In this document: positions 1-7,282 of the stretch, one piece after another
How positions within the stretch are numbered: the first letter of the stretch is position 1
Layout: each line of letters opens with the position of its first letter
From: a virus
Virus record (IMG/VR): IMGVR_UViG_3300011432_000022
Location: 1-48,053 of that record
Strand: one strand, 5' to 3'
DNA length: 48,053 nt
Position numbers and translations under genes: made by a program
Notes under the pieces: generated by a model
Told to the model about the DNA's origin: nothing
The model's database searches: none
The model's input: the letters and a program-made list of their open reading frames with translations, nothing else

Positions 1-31
1 ATGTCTGGGCCTTGGGCGGTCCCAAAAATTT
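1..31. other. Left genome end, probable half of cos
   Basis: The first bases carry TGTCTGG (2-8), the reverse complement of CCAGACA at 48030-48036 on the right end. Joining the ends puts the two 7-bp arms 18 nt apart. A small stem TTGGG/CCCAA (12-16 and 21-25) follows, then an A/T tract. The HNH gene ends at 66 and the small terminase gene begins at 48007, so about 110 bp of non-coding DNA would join them in a circle. HNH-cos-terminase order is common in cos-type actinophages. Overhang length and polarity cannot be read from the sequence. Confidence 0.6.
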
Positions 32-65
32 GCCCCTCCCCCCCTTGTTTGTGCACGTCAGCCGC

Positions 66-410
66 CTAGCTTGCGGTACAGCCAGGGCCATCGGCGTACC
101 AGTCTCGTGATCGTGGCGACGCGATGACGATGAGGCGTGCGCCTTTGGCTTGGTTGCACAGTTTGCCGCAGGTGGGGCAGGGGTTGTTGATGGGGCCTTT
201 GGTGCCGTGTGCGGGTTGCAGGTTCGATTGGTCGTTGACCCCGTCGTAGGTTCCGTATCGTCGGAGCCATGCGTCGACGGGGATGATGTGGTCTGCGGTG
301 CGTGCGCCGTGGTGGCCGCACAGGCCGCACAGGTCTGAGTTGGCGATGCAGGTGGCGACGGCGACGCGGTAGCGGTGGCCGTTGCGCGGGTCGCCGGCTT
401 TCATGCTCAT
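66..410 (-). CDS. HNH endonuclease next to cos
   Basis: This 114-aa protein has the HNH pattern: a Cys pair at 28 and 31, Asp-His at 40-41, the motif NLQPAH followed by GTKG near 63-72, and a second Cys pair at 78 and 81. Small HNH proteins beside the terminase are needed for cos cleavage by the large terminase in several phages (HK97 gp74 family), and that role fits a gene next to the genome end. The ATG at 410 overlaps the stop of the upstream methyltransferase as ATGA, which supports the start and translational coupling. A homing role is the alternative. Confidence 0.82.
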   Translation of the reverse strand: MSMKAGDPRNGHRYRVAVATCIANSDLCGLCGHHGARTADHIIPVDAWLRRYGTYDGVNDQSNLQPAHGTKGPINNPCPTCGKLCNQAKGARLIVIASPRSRDWYADGPGCTAS

Positions 411-1081
411 CCGACGGTCCCGGTTGCGTTGAGGTCCTCGCCGATCTCGACCATCGCGCGGCGTGCCGGCGGAAATTGCCCATAGCCAGGCTCCCGGTAG
501 GCGGATGTGGCGGTCAGGGCAGGGAACTCATTGAGGTCGGCCCGGATGAAGAACGCGTTCACTCCGCTGTTGTCGCAGTGGACCAGGTGGTAGCCCTTGC
601 TGGCGGCCAGCCAGTACAGGGCGAGCAGGCTGGCGCCGAAGTAGGTCGTGCCGTCCCACACGAGGTCCGGATCGTAGTCGACGCTGCGTGCCTGGTTGGG
701 CGGCACGTTGGCGTTGTACTCGACCACCACGAGGCGCGGTGTGTAGGTGTCGTGGAGTGCTTTCCATACCCAGAAGTCGTTCCCGTCGATGTCGATGCAG
801 AGCAGGTCCAGGTCGTGGGGCACTTCGTACTTGGCGAGCAGCTGGTTGATGTTGTCGGCGGTGATGTGTTCGTGCTTGATCGGGGGCGGGTTGCCGTTAC
901 GGCTATCCATTCGCAGCACGTCCCAGCCGTCCTCGAGCAGGTAGCGCGTCAGGCATTGGGTGCCATCACCTACACCGAACTCGACCGCGAACCTGGGGCC
1001 GGTGCCGATGCGGTTGAAGATCTCTTCAATGATGCCGTCCTCGCCGTTCTGCGAGTAGACCCTGCGCTCGAACGGGAGCAT
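407..1081 (-). CDS. FkbM-family SAM-dependent methyltransferase
   Basis: This is a 224-aa class I methyltransferase. The SAM-binding motif VEFGVGDG lies at residues 33-40, an acidic motif DIDGND at 97-102, and an FkbM-like strand VVVEYNAN at about 118-125. FkbM proteins methylate hydroxyl groups, often on sugars. The ATG at 1081 (or the GTG at 1084) is preferred over longer upstream extensions because the tail protein gene ends at 1113 and the residues before it are low-complexity frame shadow. It lies directly downstream of the repeat-bearing tail protein and is coupled to the HNH gene, so the tail protein or a glycan on the virion is a plausible substrate. That substrate is inference. Confidence 0.75.
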   Translation of the reverse strand: MLPFERRVYSQNGEDGIIEEIFNRIGTGPRFAVEFGVGDGTQCLTRYLLEDGWDVLRMDSRNGNPPPIKHEHITADNINQLLAKYEVPHDLDLLCIDIDGNDFWVWKALHDTYTPRLVVVEYNANVPPNQARSVDYDPDLVWDGTTYFGASLLALYWLAASKGYHLVHCDNSGVNAFFIRADLNEFPALTATSAYREPGYGQFPPARRAMVEIGEDLNATGTVG

Positions 1082-1112
1082 CACCGCACTGCCCCAGGTC
1101 GTCGGGCGTTGC

Positions 1113-3215
1113 TCATCCGAACACTCCGCTCGTGGTGGTGCCGTCCATGCTGCTGCCGGCTGCGGCAGCACCGTCGAGGGTGGACGTGGTCGCGCCGCCG
1201 TCGAGCCCATACATGATCGGGTCGAATGGTGCGGGGATGAGCGGGGTGGGGACGGTGACCATGGCCGTGATGGTGGCCGGGACTGCCGCGATGGTGACGG
1301 CTGGGTTGGGTAGGGCCGCCAGTGTGGTGATGGTGGCCGGGAACGGCTGGCCGTGGACGGCGACGGTGGGGGCTGTGAGAGCGGCTGTGAGCGCCACCAG
1401 CACGGGGCGTGCTGCAACACCCACGGCGGGCTTGGGTAGGTCGGTGAGCGCGGCCACAGCGGCTGGGGCGGCACCTGCAGACAGGTTTGGTTTAGCCAGT
1501 GCGGCCGTGGTTGCGGTGGCTGCGGGGGTTGCGGTGGCCGACCCGGCGCCGGGAATGGTGGGGGTGGGCAGCCCGGCCAGTGCGGCGATGGCGGCGGGTG
1601 CGGCGCCGACGCCGACGGCCGGCTTCGGCAGGGCCACGGCGGAGGCGACAGGCGGGGGGGTGGCGGCCACCGCCACGGCGGGCTGTGCGAGCGCGGCCAG
1701 GGCCGCGGTGGTGGCTGGTGCAGCGGCCACGCCTACCGCTGGTCCTGGTATCGCGGCGGCGGCTGCGATGGTGGCCGGGGTTGCGGTTGCGGGTGTGCCT
1801 GCTTGCCCGGCGGTCGGGGTTGGCAGTGCCACAGCCGATGCGACCACGGCGGGGGCGGCGGCCACGGACACGGCCGGGGCGGGCAGCGCTACGGCGGCGG
1901 CGACAGTGACCGGGGTTGCCGCCACGGACACGGCCGGCTTGGGCAGTGAGGCAACCGCTGCGACCGCCGCGGTGAGGGTGGCGGCGACGGCGACGTCCGG
2001 TTTCGGTAGCGCAGCCACCGACGCCACGGCTGCCGGTGTGGCGGTGGCCCCGCCGGACGATTCTTTTACCGCCAACTCGGCGTAGATGCCGTGAATGCCG
2101 ATGTCTGGGGTGGCGTCGCCGGCGAACCCGACCCGGAACACGAGCGCATCCAACTCGGACTGGGTGTCGAAGTCGGCGAGGGTGCACATTTTGCACACCC
2201 ACGTGGTGGTGGTGGCGGTGTTGTCGAAGCCGGGATCGGCTGCCGCCAACAGGGTTGTTTCGGTTGTGCCGTTCCACGACCGGAACCCGATGGTGGCGGC
2301 GGTGGTCGATGTGGCCCACCCGGGGGCGACCATCCGCAGCCCTGCGATCGTTTCACCGCCGGCGAGGGTGTAGCTGGTCATCGGGATCTGCACGTAGTCG
2401 GTTGTCTGCAGGGTGATCTGGCAGAACCCGTCAGCTGATGCGCCGAACACGGGTGGCAGCTCGTCAATATTGTTGCGTGCGGTGGTGGCATTCCACGCGG
2501 CCAAGGTGCCGTTGGCGGTGAAGGTGTTGAAGTTGCCTGTGGTGCCGGACAGGGTGACAGTGCCGGCCGGGTCGACTTTCAGGACGACAACCTTGTGTTT
2601 GTTGTACTGGGTTGGGATCGCCGCAGCGGCGGTGTCGATGAGCAGGTCGTCGTAGCGTGCGGTCAGGGTTTGGGATGCGCTCGAGCCGAGATTGAATTGG
2701 CTGACCGCACCAGCCGTGCCACCGGCCCGGGACACCTGCGTCTGGGCGGTGCCGTCAACCCACCAGTCCATGGCGGTTGTGGTGATTGACGAGTCGTAGT
2801 ACAGCTCGATGTGATACCAGGTGTCCGGGGATATGGTCGGCCCGTCGGTACTGGCCCCGCCTTCCATCCCGGCCGCGATTTTGCCGGTGGCCTGGTTGAA
2901 CCGCAGCTCCCCGTTCCAGCCGGTGGAATGCCATTCGGCCAACACGACGTTGGCGGCGGGCAGCGAGGACGGGAAGTAGACCGCGAACACGCACCGGCCA
3001 CGGTTTTGGCCCGTAGTCAGGGTGTCGGTGGTCCAGGCGACGTTTTCGACCGCCGCAGCGGCGGTGATCTCCAGGCAGTATGTGCCGTTGCGTGGACTGG
3101 TGGTGACGATGGCGGGTGCGCCGGTGGCGGCGTCGACGACACGGCTACCGGCGATGCCGTTGGCCCAACACGTCGTGGTGCCGAACTCGAAGCCGGTGAC
3201 CGCCCGCACCGCCAC
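1113..3215 (-). CDS. Large minor tail protein with C-terminal repeat array
   Basis: This 700-aa protein starts at GTG 3215. Residues 1-200 resemble a LamG/concanavalin-like sandwich, with aromatic and Asp-rich strands such as DTWYHIELYYDSS and a MDWWVDG segment. A second beta-rich domain covers about 210-385. Residues about 390-663 are roughly 13 imperfect copies of a 20-residue unit rich in Ala, Pro and Val. The C-terminus has three LDG/MDG-type triads. The fold type and length suggest a tail fibre or other host-contact protein. It is separated from the other tail genes by the linear ends but joins them after circularisation. No enzymatic motif was seen. Confidence 0.65.
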   Translation of the reverse strand: MAVRAVTGFEFGTTTCWANGIAGSRVVDAATGAPAIVTTSPRNGTYCLEITAAAAVENVAWTTDTLTTGQNRGRCVFAVYFPSSLPAANVVLAEWHSTGWNGELRFNQATGKIAAGMEGGASTDGPTISPDTWYHIELYYDSSITTTAMDWWVDGTAQTQVSRAGGTAGAVSQFNLGSSASQTLTARYDDLLIDTAAAAIPTQYNKHKVVVLKVDPAGTVTLSGTTGNFNTFTANGTLAAWNATTARNNIDELPPVFGASADGFCQITLQTTDYVQIPMTSYTLAGGETIAGLRMVAPGWATSTTAATIGFRSWNGTTETTLLAAADPGFDNTATTTTWVCKMCTLADFDTQSELDALVFRVGFAGDATPDIGIHGIYAELAVKESSGGATATPAAVASVAALPKPDVAVAATLTAAVAAVASLPKPAVSVAATPVTVAAAVALPAPAVSVAAAPAVVASAVALPTPTAGQAGTPATATPATIAAAAAIPGPAVGVAAAPATTAALAALAQPAVAVAATPPPVASAVALPKPAVGVGAAPAAIAALAGLPTPTIPGAGSATATPAATATTAALAKPNLSAGAAPAAVAALTDLPKPAVGVAARPVLVALTAALTAPTVAVHGQPFPATITTLAALPNPAVTIAAVPATITAMVTVPTPLIPAPFDPIMYGLDGGATTSTLDGAAAAGSSMDGTTTSGVFG
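1225..2047 (-). repeat. About 13 tandem ~20-aa coding repeats in the tail protein
   Basis: The consensus unit is roughly AAPAxVAAxxALPxPAVxVA, repeated about 13 times with length variation of 19-26 residues. Two longer units carry Gly/Thr-rich insertions (GQAGTPATA and GAGSATA). Divergence between copies is substantial, so this is an old protein-level repeat and not a recent slippage product. The regular base composition also opens long meaningless frames on both strands. Confidence 0.85.
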
Positions 3216-3255
3216 GAACGATCACCGCCTCGCCGATGCGTGTACCCGGGTCTTG

Positions 3256-3558
3256 TTAGACGGCGGGCTCGTACTCCACGGTCATGGTCAGGGTGAATCC
3301 CTGGTTGCCGGGGTCCTGCGTGTAGTGCACAAGATAGCCAGGATCGCCGTACGGGGTTTCTGCCGTGTACAGCCCCGAATCGGAGTGGATGTGCACGCCT
3401 TGCGTGTCGCCGGAGAGGCTGAAGAACCCTGACAGGGGAACGTTGGCGACGTTGTCGCCGCCGTCGCCGTAGCGGGCCTCCACCCCATCCCAGGTTTCGA
3501 CCGGCTCACCGGATGTGTTGTGCGGTCTGACCGTGGTCACGGTATGGGTCTTCGACAT
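3256..3558 (-). CDS. Hypothetical 100-aa protein in the tail block
   Basis: No family is recognised. The protein is beta-rich and acidic, ending in TLTMTVEYEPAV, and looks like a small structural or fibre-associated domain. The ATG at 3558 has a good ribosome site (GAGGAAG) about 11 nt upstream. It lies between a 152-aa probable structural protein and the large tail protein on the same strand, so a minor tail role is possible. Confidence 0.6.
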   Translation of the reverse strand: MSKTHTVTTVRPHNTSGEPVETWDGVEARYGDGGDNVANVPLSGFFSLSGDTQGVHIHSDSGLYTAETPYGDPGYLVHYTQDPGNQGFTLTMTVEYEPAV

Positions 3559-3625
3559 TTAAGTTTTCCGCTTCCTCTACATGCCCCGCCTCTACATTGG
3601 ACAGGACACCGTCTGTGTGTGGGCC

Positions 3626-4084
3626 TTACGGCGTGAAATCGATTGTCAAGATGCCGGCAGCGGCCCACTGGATTGTGAACGTGCCCCCCGACGACGATGC
3701 GGCGGTGACAAAGTCGGACAGCCAAACCAGCTCGTCGGCCGTGTCCGCGCCGCCACGGGCGAAGTAGCCCACACCGGCCATCGCGTTGGCGATCGTGGAA
3801 GACGCCCAGGAAGCATCCGCCGAATCGTAGGTAAGCACACCGCCGGAGACGGTCACCTCCGTGGCTGTGATCACAACCCCGCCGGCCGAGTAGCCCGTTC
3901 CGCTGACCTCGTTGGCGGTGACGTCGTCGCGGAAGTTGTCCGCGTTGAAGTCGGGTGTTTCGGAGTCGGTGCACATCAACACCTTCACCGCAGTCTCAGA
4001 CTCGAGGCCGCTTGCAGGAAGGCTCGTCACGTTCAGGAATTTCTCCAGGGTGAGCCCGTACAGGCCCGCGGCGGTGATCGCCAT
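3626..4084 (-). CDS. Probable small virion-associated protein
   Basis: This 152-aa protein has a mixed N-terminal part (TDSETPDFNADNFRDDV) and a Thr/Ser/Gly-rich beta-type C-terminal half with motifs such as SGGVLTYDSADASW. That composition resembles small actinophage tail or head-decoration proteins, but no named family is certain. Its ATG shares one base with the upstream stop (TAATG), so the two genes are coupled. Confidence 0.6.
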   Translation of the reverse strand: MAITAAGLYGLTLEKFLNVTSLPASGLESETAVKVLMCTDSETPDFNADNFRDDVTANEVSGTGYSAGGVVITATEVTVSGGVLTYDSADASWASSTIANAMAGVGYFARGGADTADELVWLSDFVTAASSSGGTFTIQWAAAGILTIDFTP

Positions 4085-4335
4085 TACTGGTCACCTGCAC
4101 CGGTGCCTAGTGTGCGTGCCGACGTGTTGACCGTGTCGGGATGGGCCACGGCGGCGTCCGGGTCAACATCTTCGACGGTACGCAGCTCCCGGTAATGCTG
4201 GCGGGCCTGCCGCAGGTTGGCCTTCACCTCGGCCAGGTCTTCACCGCCGGCCTTGGCCGCCACGAGCTGGTCCTCCAGCTCGACCACAGCCAGCTCGGCG
4301 GCGTGCAACGCTTTGAGTTCATCTGCTCGGGACAA
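4084..4335 (-). CDS. Small coiled-coil protein
   Basis: The 83-aa product is almost wholly helical and charged for its first 55 residues, with a heptad-like pattern from ADELKALHAAELAVVELEDQ onward. It then becomes a disordered tail rich in Thr, Asp and Gly. It starts at TTG 4335 with a strong GGGAGG site 7 nt upstream, which decides the start. No function is recognised. The place between tail-associated genes suggests an assembly or linker role. Confidence 0.65.
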   Translation of the reverse strand: MSRADELKALHAAELAVVELEDQLVAAKAGGEDLAEVKANLRQARQHYRELRTVEDVDPDAAVAHPDTVNTSARTLGTGAGDQ

Positions 4336-4339
4336 CGTG

Positions 4340-4597
4340 TCAACCTCCCTGTCGGGGCAGAACCTTGATTGTGACAGTCTTCGGTCTCACAACCGCGTCT
4401 AGCCGGTTGCTCACCCCAGTGCCGGGCAGGCTCGACTCGACGTGTTTGACGGTGCCGGAGTCGTCCACTGTGATCAGGGCACGTCGACCGTCCCGCAGGG
4501 TGACGGTGCGGGATCGTGCCCGGTGGGTGAGTAGCGCCGGGCTGCCCGGCAGCCACAGCCCCGACGGTGTCTGCCGGCCGTATTGATCGCTACCCAC
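4340..4597 (-). CDS. Hypothetical 85-aa protein
   Basis: It starts at GTG 4597. The N-terminus is Gly/Tyr-rich (MGSDQYGRQTPSGLW), followed by a short beta-strand segment (TVTLRDGRRALITVDDSGTVKHVE) that could form a small barrel. No family is recognised. It lies in the same leftward unit, 4 bp before the coiled-coil gene. Confidence 0.6.
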   Translation of the reverse strand: MGSDQYGRQTPSGLWLPGSPALLTHRARSRTVTLRDGRRALITVDDSGTVKHVESSLPGTGVSNRLDAVVRPKTVTIKVLPRQGG

Positions 4598-4650
4598 GAC
4601 GCGCCCTCCTGTCGTCCTTGGTGCGGGTTGGGTTCATCATGGCACCCTGG

Positions 4651-5106
4651 TCATGGTGTGAACTCCTGACAGGTGATGCCGCGCCGCGCCGCGAGGCGGA
4701 CGCAATGCTCGGGGTGTTTGTCGTCGGCGATGAACGCCAACACCAGGTCGGCGCCCGGGGCCAGCATGTCGTCGGTGCGTAGGAACGCAGCCGACGGGCA
4801 GGTGGTGTGCCCTTCAGTGTTGGGGCGGCGGTGCCCCGGTTTGCATGCACGCCTGCACGGCCCGGTCCAGCGGACGGGCCACCGTTCGGGCGGATCGACG
4901 GTGAGCCACTTCGACACGGAGGCAAGGTTGGTCCAGTCGTCGGCGGCCGCCTCAGCGCCGTGTTTGTTGGCGCCGTGTGCGACGGACAGCTGTACGCCGC
5001 GTTCCTTGGCTGTGTCGGCGCACATGCGCAGCGCCCGGTGGACGACGAGCGGATAGGGCCAGTCAACCGAACCGGCGACGACGACTCTCAAAACCTTGCC
5101 CTCCAT
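4651..5106 (-). CDS. SLOG/DUF2493-like nucleotide-sensor protein
   Basis: This 151-aa protein follows the YspA/DprA-like SLOG pattern: an early strand plus GSVDWPYP (about residues 12-19), then LSVAHGANKHGAEAAADDW, then ADLVLAFIADDKHPEHC near the end. SLOG domains bind nucleotide-derived ligands. Most of this subfamily lacks a proven reaction. Between the two halves it carries a Cys/His-rich insertion (CRRACKPGH, then a later HTTCP) that may bind zinc. ATG 5106 overlaps the upstream stop as TGATG; GTG 5109 is one codon earlier. A role in sensing host nucleotide signals is inference. Confidence 0.65.
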   Translation of the reverse strand: MEGKVLRVVVAGSVDWPYPLVVHRALRMCADTAKERGVQLSVAHGANKHGAEAAADDWTNLASVSKWLTVDPPERWPVRWTGPCRRACKPGHRRPNTEGHTTCPSAAFLRTDDMLAPGADLVLAFIADDKHPEHCVRLAARRGITCQEFTP

Positions 5107-5258
5107 CACTGTGGCAGATCAGACGCTGCGCACTCGTTGCAGACCAATCCCCATCGGCCCATCGCCCTGCCGCAGAGCGCGCAGTGCCGGTAAATCCGCC
5201 AGACGGCGTACCAGACCAGGAACGCGAACATGGCGCCAGCGAACACCACTCGGGCCAT
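5106..5258 (-). CDS. 50-aa membrane microprotein with zinc-knuckle-like tail
   Basis: The gene encodes 50 residues. One hydrophobic segment (about 4-23, VVFAGAMFAFLVWYAVWRIY) is followed by a Cys cluster, CALCGRAM then LVCNECAA, giving a CxxC...CxxC pattern at residues 26, 29, 40 and 43. The ATG at 5258 directly follows the TGA of the upstream gene, and its own TGA overlaps the ATG of the SLOG gene. Coupling on both sides supports a real gene. Function is unknown; a membrane-anchored zinc ribbon is the visible architecture. Confidence 0.6.
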   Translation of the reverse strand: MARVVFAGAMFAFLVWYAVWRIYRHCALCGRAMGRWGLVCNECAASDLPQ

Positions 5259-5585
5259 TCAGAAAACCGGCCGTCCCTGCGCAAACCCGGGCCTGGTCGG
5301 GTCGTACGGTTGGGCGCCGGTGGTGACAGGCACGGACGCGTCGACCAACGGTCGGGCTGGTTGGTCCAGCTGCGGGCCGCGTTTGACCACCAGCTGATCG
5401 GCGGGGACCAGGACCACCTTCACGCCGGGCAGGTCGCGGCTGACCTGGTTGCGGAGCCGGTCCCGTTCGGACAGGTTCATGGTCGGGTTGACCCGGACAA
5501 GGAGCGTGTCGCCATGTCTGATGACGATGCCCTCGTGGACGTCGACGCGGACGCTCATCATCTCCTCCTCTTCTGCGGTTGCCAT
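5259..5585 (-). CDS. Hypothetical 108-aa protein
   Basis: The protein has an acidic N-terminus and a core of alternating strands and a helix (IVIRHGDTLLVRVNPTMN, then ERDRLRNQVSRDL, then VKVVLVPADQLVV), followed by a Pro-rich tail. Similar compact proteins occur in actinophages, but no function is known to me. The first Met (5585) or an internal MMSVRVDVHEG start could be used. It is coupled to the following microprotein. Confidence 0.6.
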   Translation of the reverse strand: MATAEEEEMMSVRVDVHEGIVIRHGDTLLVRVNPTMNLSERDRLRNQVSRDLPGVKVVLVPADQLVVKRGPQLDQPARPLVDASVPVTTGAQPYDPTRPGFAQGRPVF

Positions 5586-5618
5586 CCCTGTGTCTCCTAT
5601 GTGGTGGGTGTGTGGGCG

Positions 5619-5655
5619 CCCGGCCCGGCAGGTCCCTTCGTGGGGGCGGGCCGGG
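5619..5655 (-). terminator. Hairpin after the beta-helix gene
   Basis: A perfect 9-bp stem (CCCGGCCCG at 5619-5627, CGGGCCGGG at 5647-5655) encloses 19 nt that can pair further through CCC/GGG. It lies just downstream of the beta-helix stop at 5673. No T-tract follows, as is frequent in actinobacteria, so termination is likely but not certain. Confidence 0.5.
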
Positions 5656-5672
5656 CCCCCGCAGCTCTCGGG

Positions 5673-6827
5673 TTAGACGGTGATCGGCTGCCCGTCGGTG
5701 TACCGGTTGCCGGTCCAGGTGCTGCCGGTGTTGGGTTCCCACCCGGTGACAGGCCCGTATTCGCCGCACACAGGCGTGTATTTGCGGGACCACAGGTTGT
5801 CCACGATGGTGAGCCGCGTTGCGTGCGGGAACGGTTTGGCGCCGCTCGAGTCGGACCCGGCGTAGACGCAGTAGGAGCCGGGCGACGCGAACCAGTTGTT
5901 TTGGATCAGCCAGTTATCAATGGGTGCGAAGTCGCCGTACATGACGAACGCGCCGCTGCAGGCGCCTTGGCCGGTGACCGAGACGCAGTCCAGCGTGTTG
6001 TGGACGATCACATTGTTGGCGCCGCCGTTGGATCCGGCGGCGGACATGTGCGCCCTGGGGACGCCGGCGAAGTCGTGGAAATAGCTGTCGCGAATGGTGA
6101 CGTTGCTGCCGACCGCCGCGCCGCGGCCGGTGTTGTGGACGTTGCACCGGATGCACGTGTAGTTGTTGTCGCCGATGCCGGACTGGCCGTTCGGGTCACT
6201 GTTCTGCCCGTCGATTTCTACGTCGGTGAGCACGAGCCCGGACTGGCTGCCGTAGCCGGCGTTGACCCGGCCACCGCGGATAACCGTGTTCCGAATGGTC
6301 ACATTGTTGGCCTGAATCGTCAGGCCGCCCTGGATGATGCACCCGTCGATGACCTGGCCGTGGGTGACCACGGTGCCGAACGGTATCGAGCACGCCCGCA
6401 GCGATACACCTTGTGGCACTCCGGTACAGGATGCGTCGGGCATGGCGGGGAAGTCGGGACACACACGCGGCCCCGGCGGCGGCGGGGGTGTGGTCACCGT
6501 CGGGCTTGGACTCGGTGTCGGTGATGGTGTCGGTGTCGGGCTGGCTGTCACGGTTGGGCTGACCGTCGGTGTGGCCGACGGCTGCGGTGTCAACGCGTTG
6601 ATGATGACGGTCTGGTCGGCGATGCAGTTGTTCGCCCGATTGCGTTGGGCACTCGAGCTGGCCTTTGCCAGCAAAACCTGACAGTTGGCGCGTGTGGTTT
6701 GGGCGAGCTCCAACCCGGACAGGACCGGATCGGCCTGTGAAGGTGCGGCGATCACGGTGACCGCGGCGATGGTGGTGACGACGGCCGCTACTAGGTAGAT
6801 GCTGGCTGCGTTTATGCGTCTGTTCAT
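5673..6827 (-). CDS. Secreted right-handed beta-helix protein
   Basis: The 384-aa product begins with a classical Sec signal: basic MNRR, a hydrophobic stretch at about 8-28, and a likely cut after AAPSQA near residue 32. A Pro/Thr/Ser linker spans about 81-120. The C-terminal 260 residues show beta-helix rungs (LTIQANNVTIRNTVIRGG, NVTIRDSYFHDF, NVIVHNTLDCVSV, WLIQNNWF) and several Cys. Proteins of this fold are often polysaccharide lyases or binders. Catalytic residues are not clear. A signal peptide on a phage protein suggests export from the infected or lysogenic cell, for example for surface modification or exclusion. A tail-spike origin is the alternative. Confidence 0.75.
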   Translation of the reverse strand: MNRRINAASIYLVAAVVTTIAAVTVIAAPSQADPVLSGLELAQTTRANCQVLLAKASSSAQRNRANNCIADQTVIINALTPQPSATPTVSPTVTASPTPTPSPTPSPSPTVTTPPPPPGPRVCPDFPAMPDASCTGVPQGVSLRACSIPFGTVVTHGQVIDGCIIQGGLTIQANNVTIRNTVIRGGRVNAGYGSQSGLVLTDVEIDGQNSDPNGQSGIGDNNYTCIRCNVHNTGRGAAVGSNVTIRDSYFHDFAGVPRAHMSAAGSNGGANNVIVHNTLDCVSVTGQGACSGAFVMYGDFAPIDNWLIQNNWFASPGSYCVYAGSDSSGAKPFPHATRLTIVDNLWSRKYTPVCGEYGPVTGWEPNTGSTWTGNRYTDGQPITV

Positions 6828-6862
6828 CGGGTTTCGTTCGCTCCCTCGGTGGTTGTGGACCG

Positions 6863-7282
6863 TTACGCGGCTTGACGCGCACGCTCTCTATCGGCATTGC
6901 ACCTGCGGCAGGTCCGGCGGCCATGGTGGATGCCGGTGTTCTCGGGTGTGAACTCGTGACCACGCTTGCAATGAGTCCAACGGCCCTTTGCTCGGAAGGG
7001 GCCAGTCTGACTACGACGTGAGTTCTCGGCCCCTGTCACGACCTCCAGGTGGCCCGGGTTGACACACAGCTTGTTGAGGCACCGGTGGTCGATTGTCAAC
7101 TCTTCCGGGATGGGGCCGATGAGAAGCTCATACGCGACTCGGTGAGCTCGGCGGGCTCGATTCTGCGCGTCGACCCATACCGCCCCGTAGCCCTTGATGG
7201 TGGCTCCGGTCCACACCCAGCAATCTCCGGCGTCAACCTTTGGCCAGAACCGATCCCAGAGAGGAAGCGCCGGCACGCTCAT
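6863..7282 (-). CDS. HNH endonuclease, HNH_3 type with zinc-ribbon tail
   Basis: The 139-aa protein has the phage HNH_3 layout: an N-terminal WDRFWPKVDAGDCWVWTG, then RRAHRVAYELLIGPIPE, the nuclease signature TIDHRCLNKLCVNPGHLE, then a C-terminal CKRGHEFTPEN and RRTCRRCNADRERARQ zinc-ribbon-like part. Such free-standing genes are usually homing-type nickases or nucleases. The ATG at 7282 overlaps the upstream stop as ATGA and agrees with the family N-terminus. Confidence 0.85.
   Translation of the reverse strand: MSVPALPLWDRFWPKVDAGDCWVWTGATIKGYGAVWVDAQNRARRAHRVAYELLIGPIPEELTIDHRCLNKLCVNPGHLEVVTGAENSRRSQTGPFRAKGRWTHCKRGHEFTPENTGIHHGRRTCRRCNADRERARQAA

Noticed and set aside
1132-2085. Long plus-strand frame opposite the repeat region of the tail protein
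   Set aside because: It is antisense to a repeat array of strongly biased composition, consists of Ala/Thr/Gly low-complexity sequence, and lacks a ribosome site or family match.
5063-5284. 73-codon minus-strand frame over the microprotein
   Set aside because: It overlaps the coupled 50-aa gene in another frame, has an Arg/Ser/Gly composition typical of shadow frames, and lacks coupling to neighbours.
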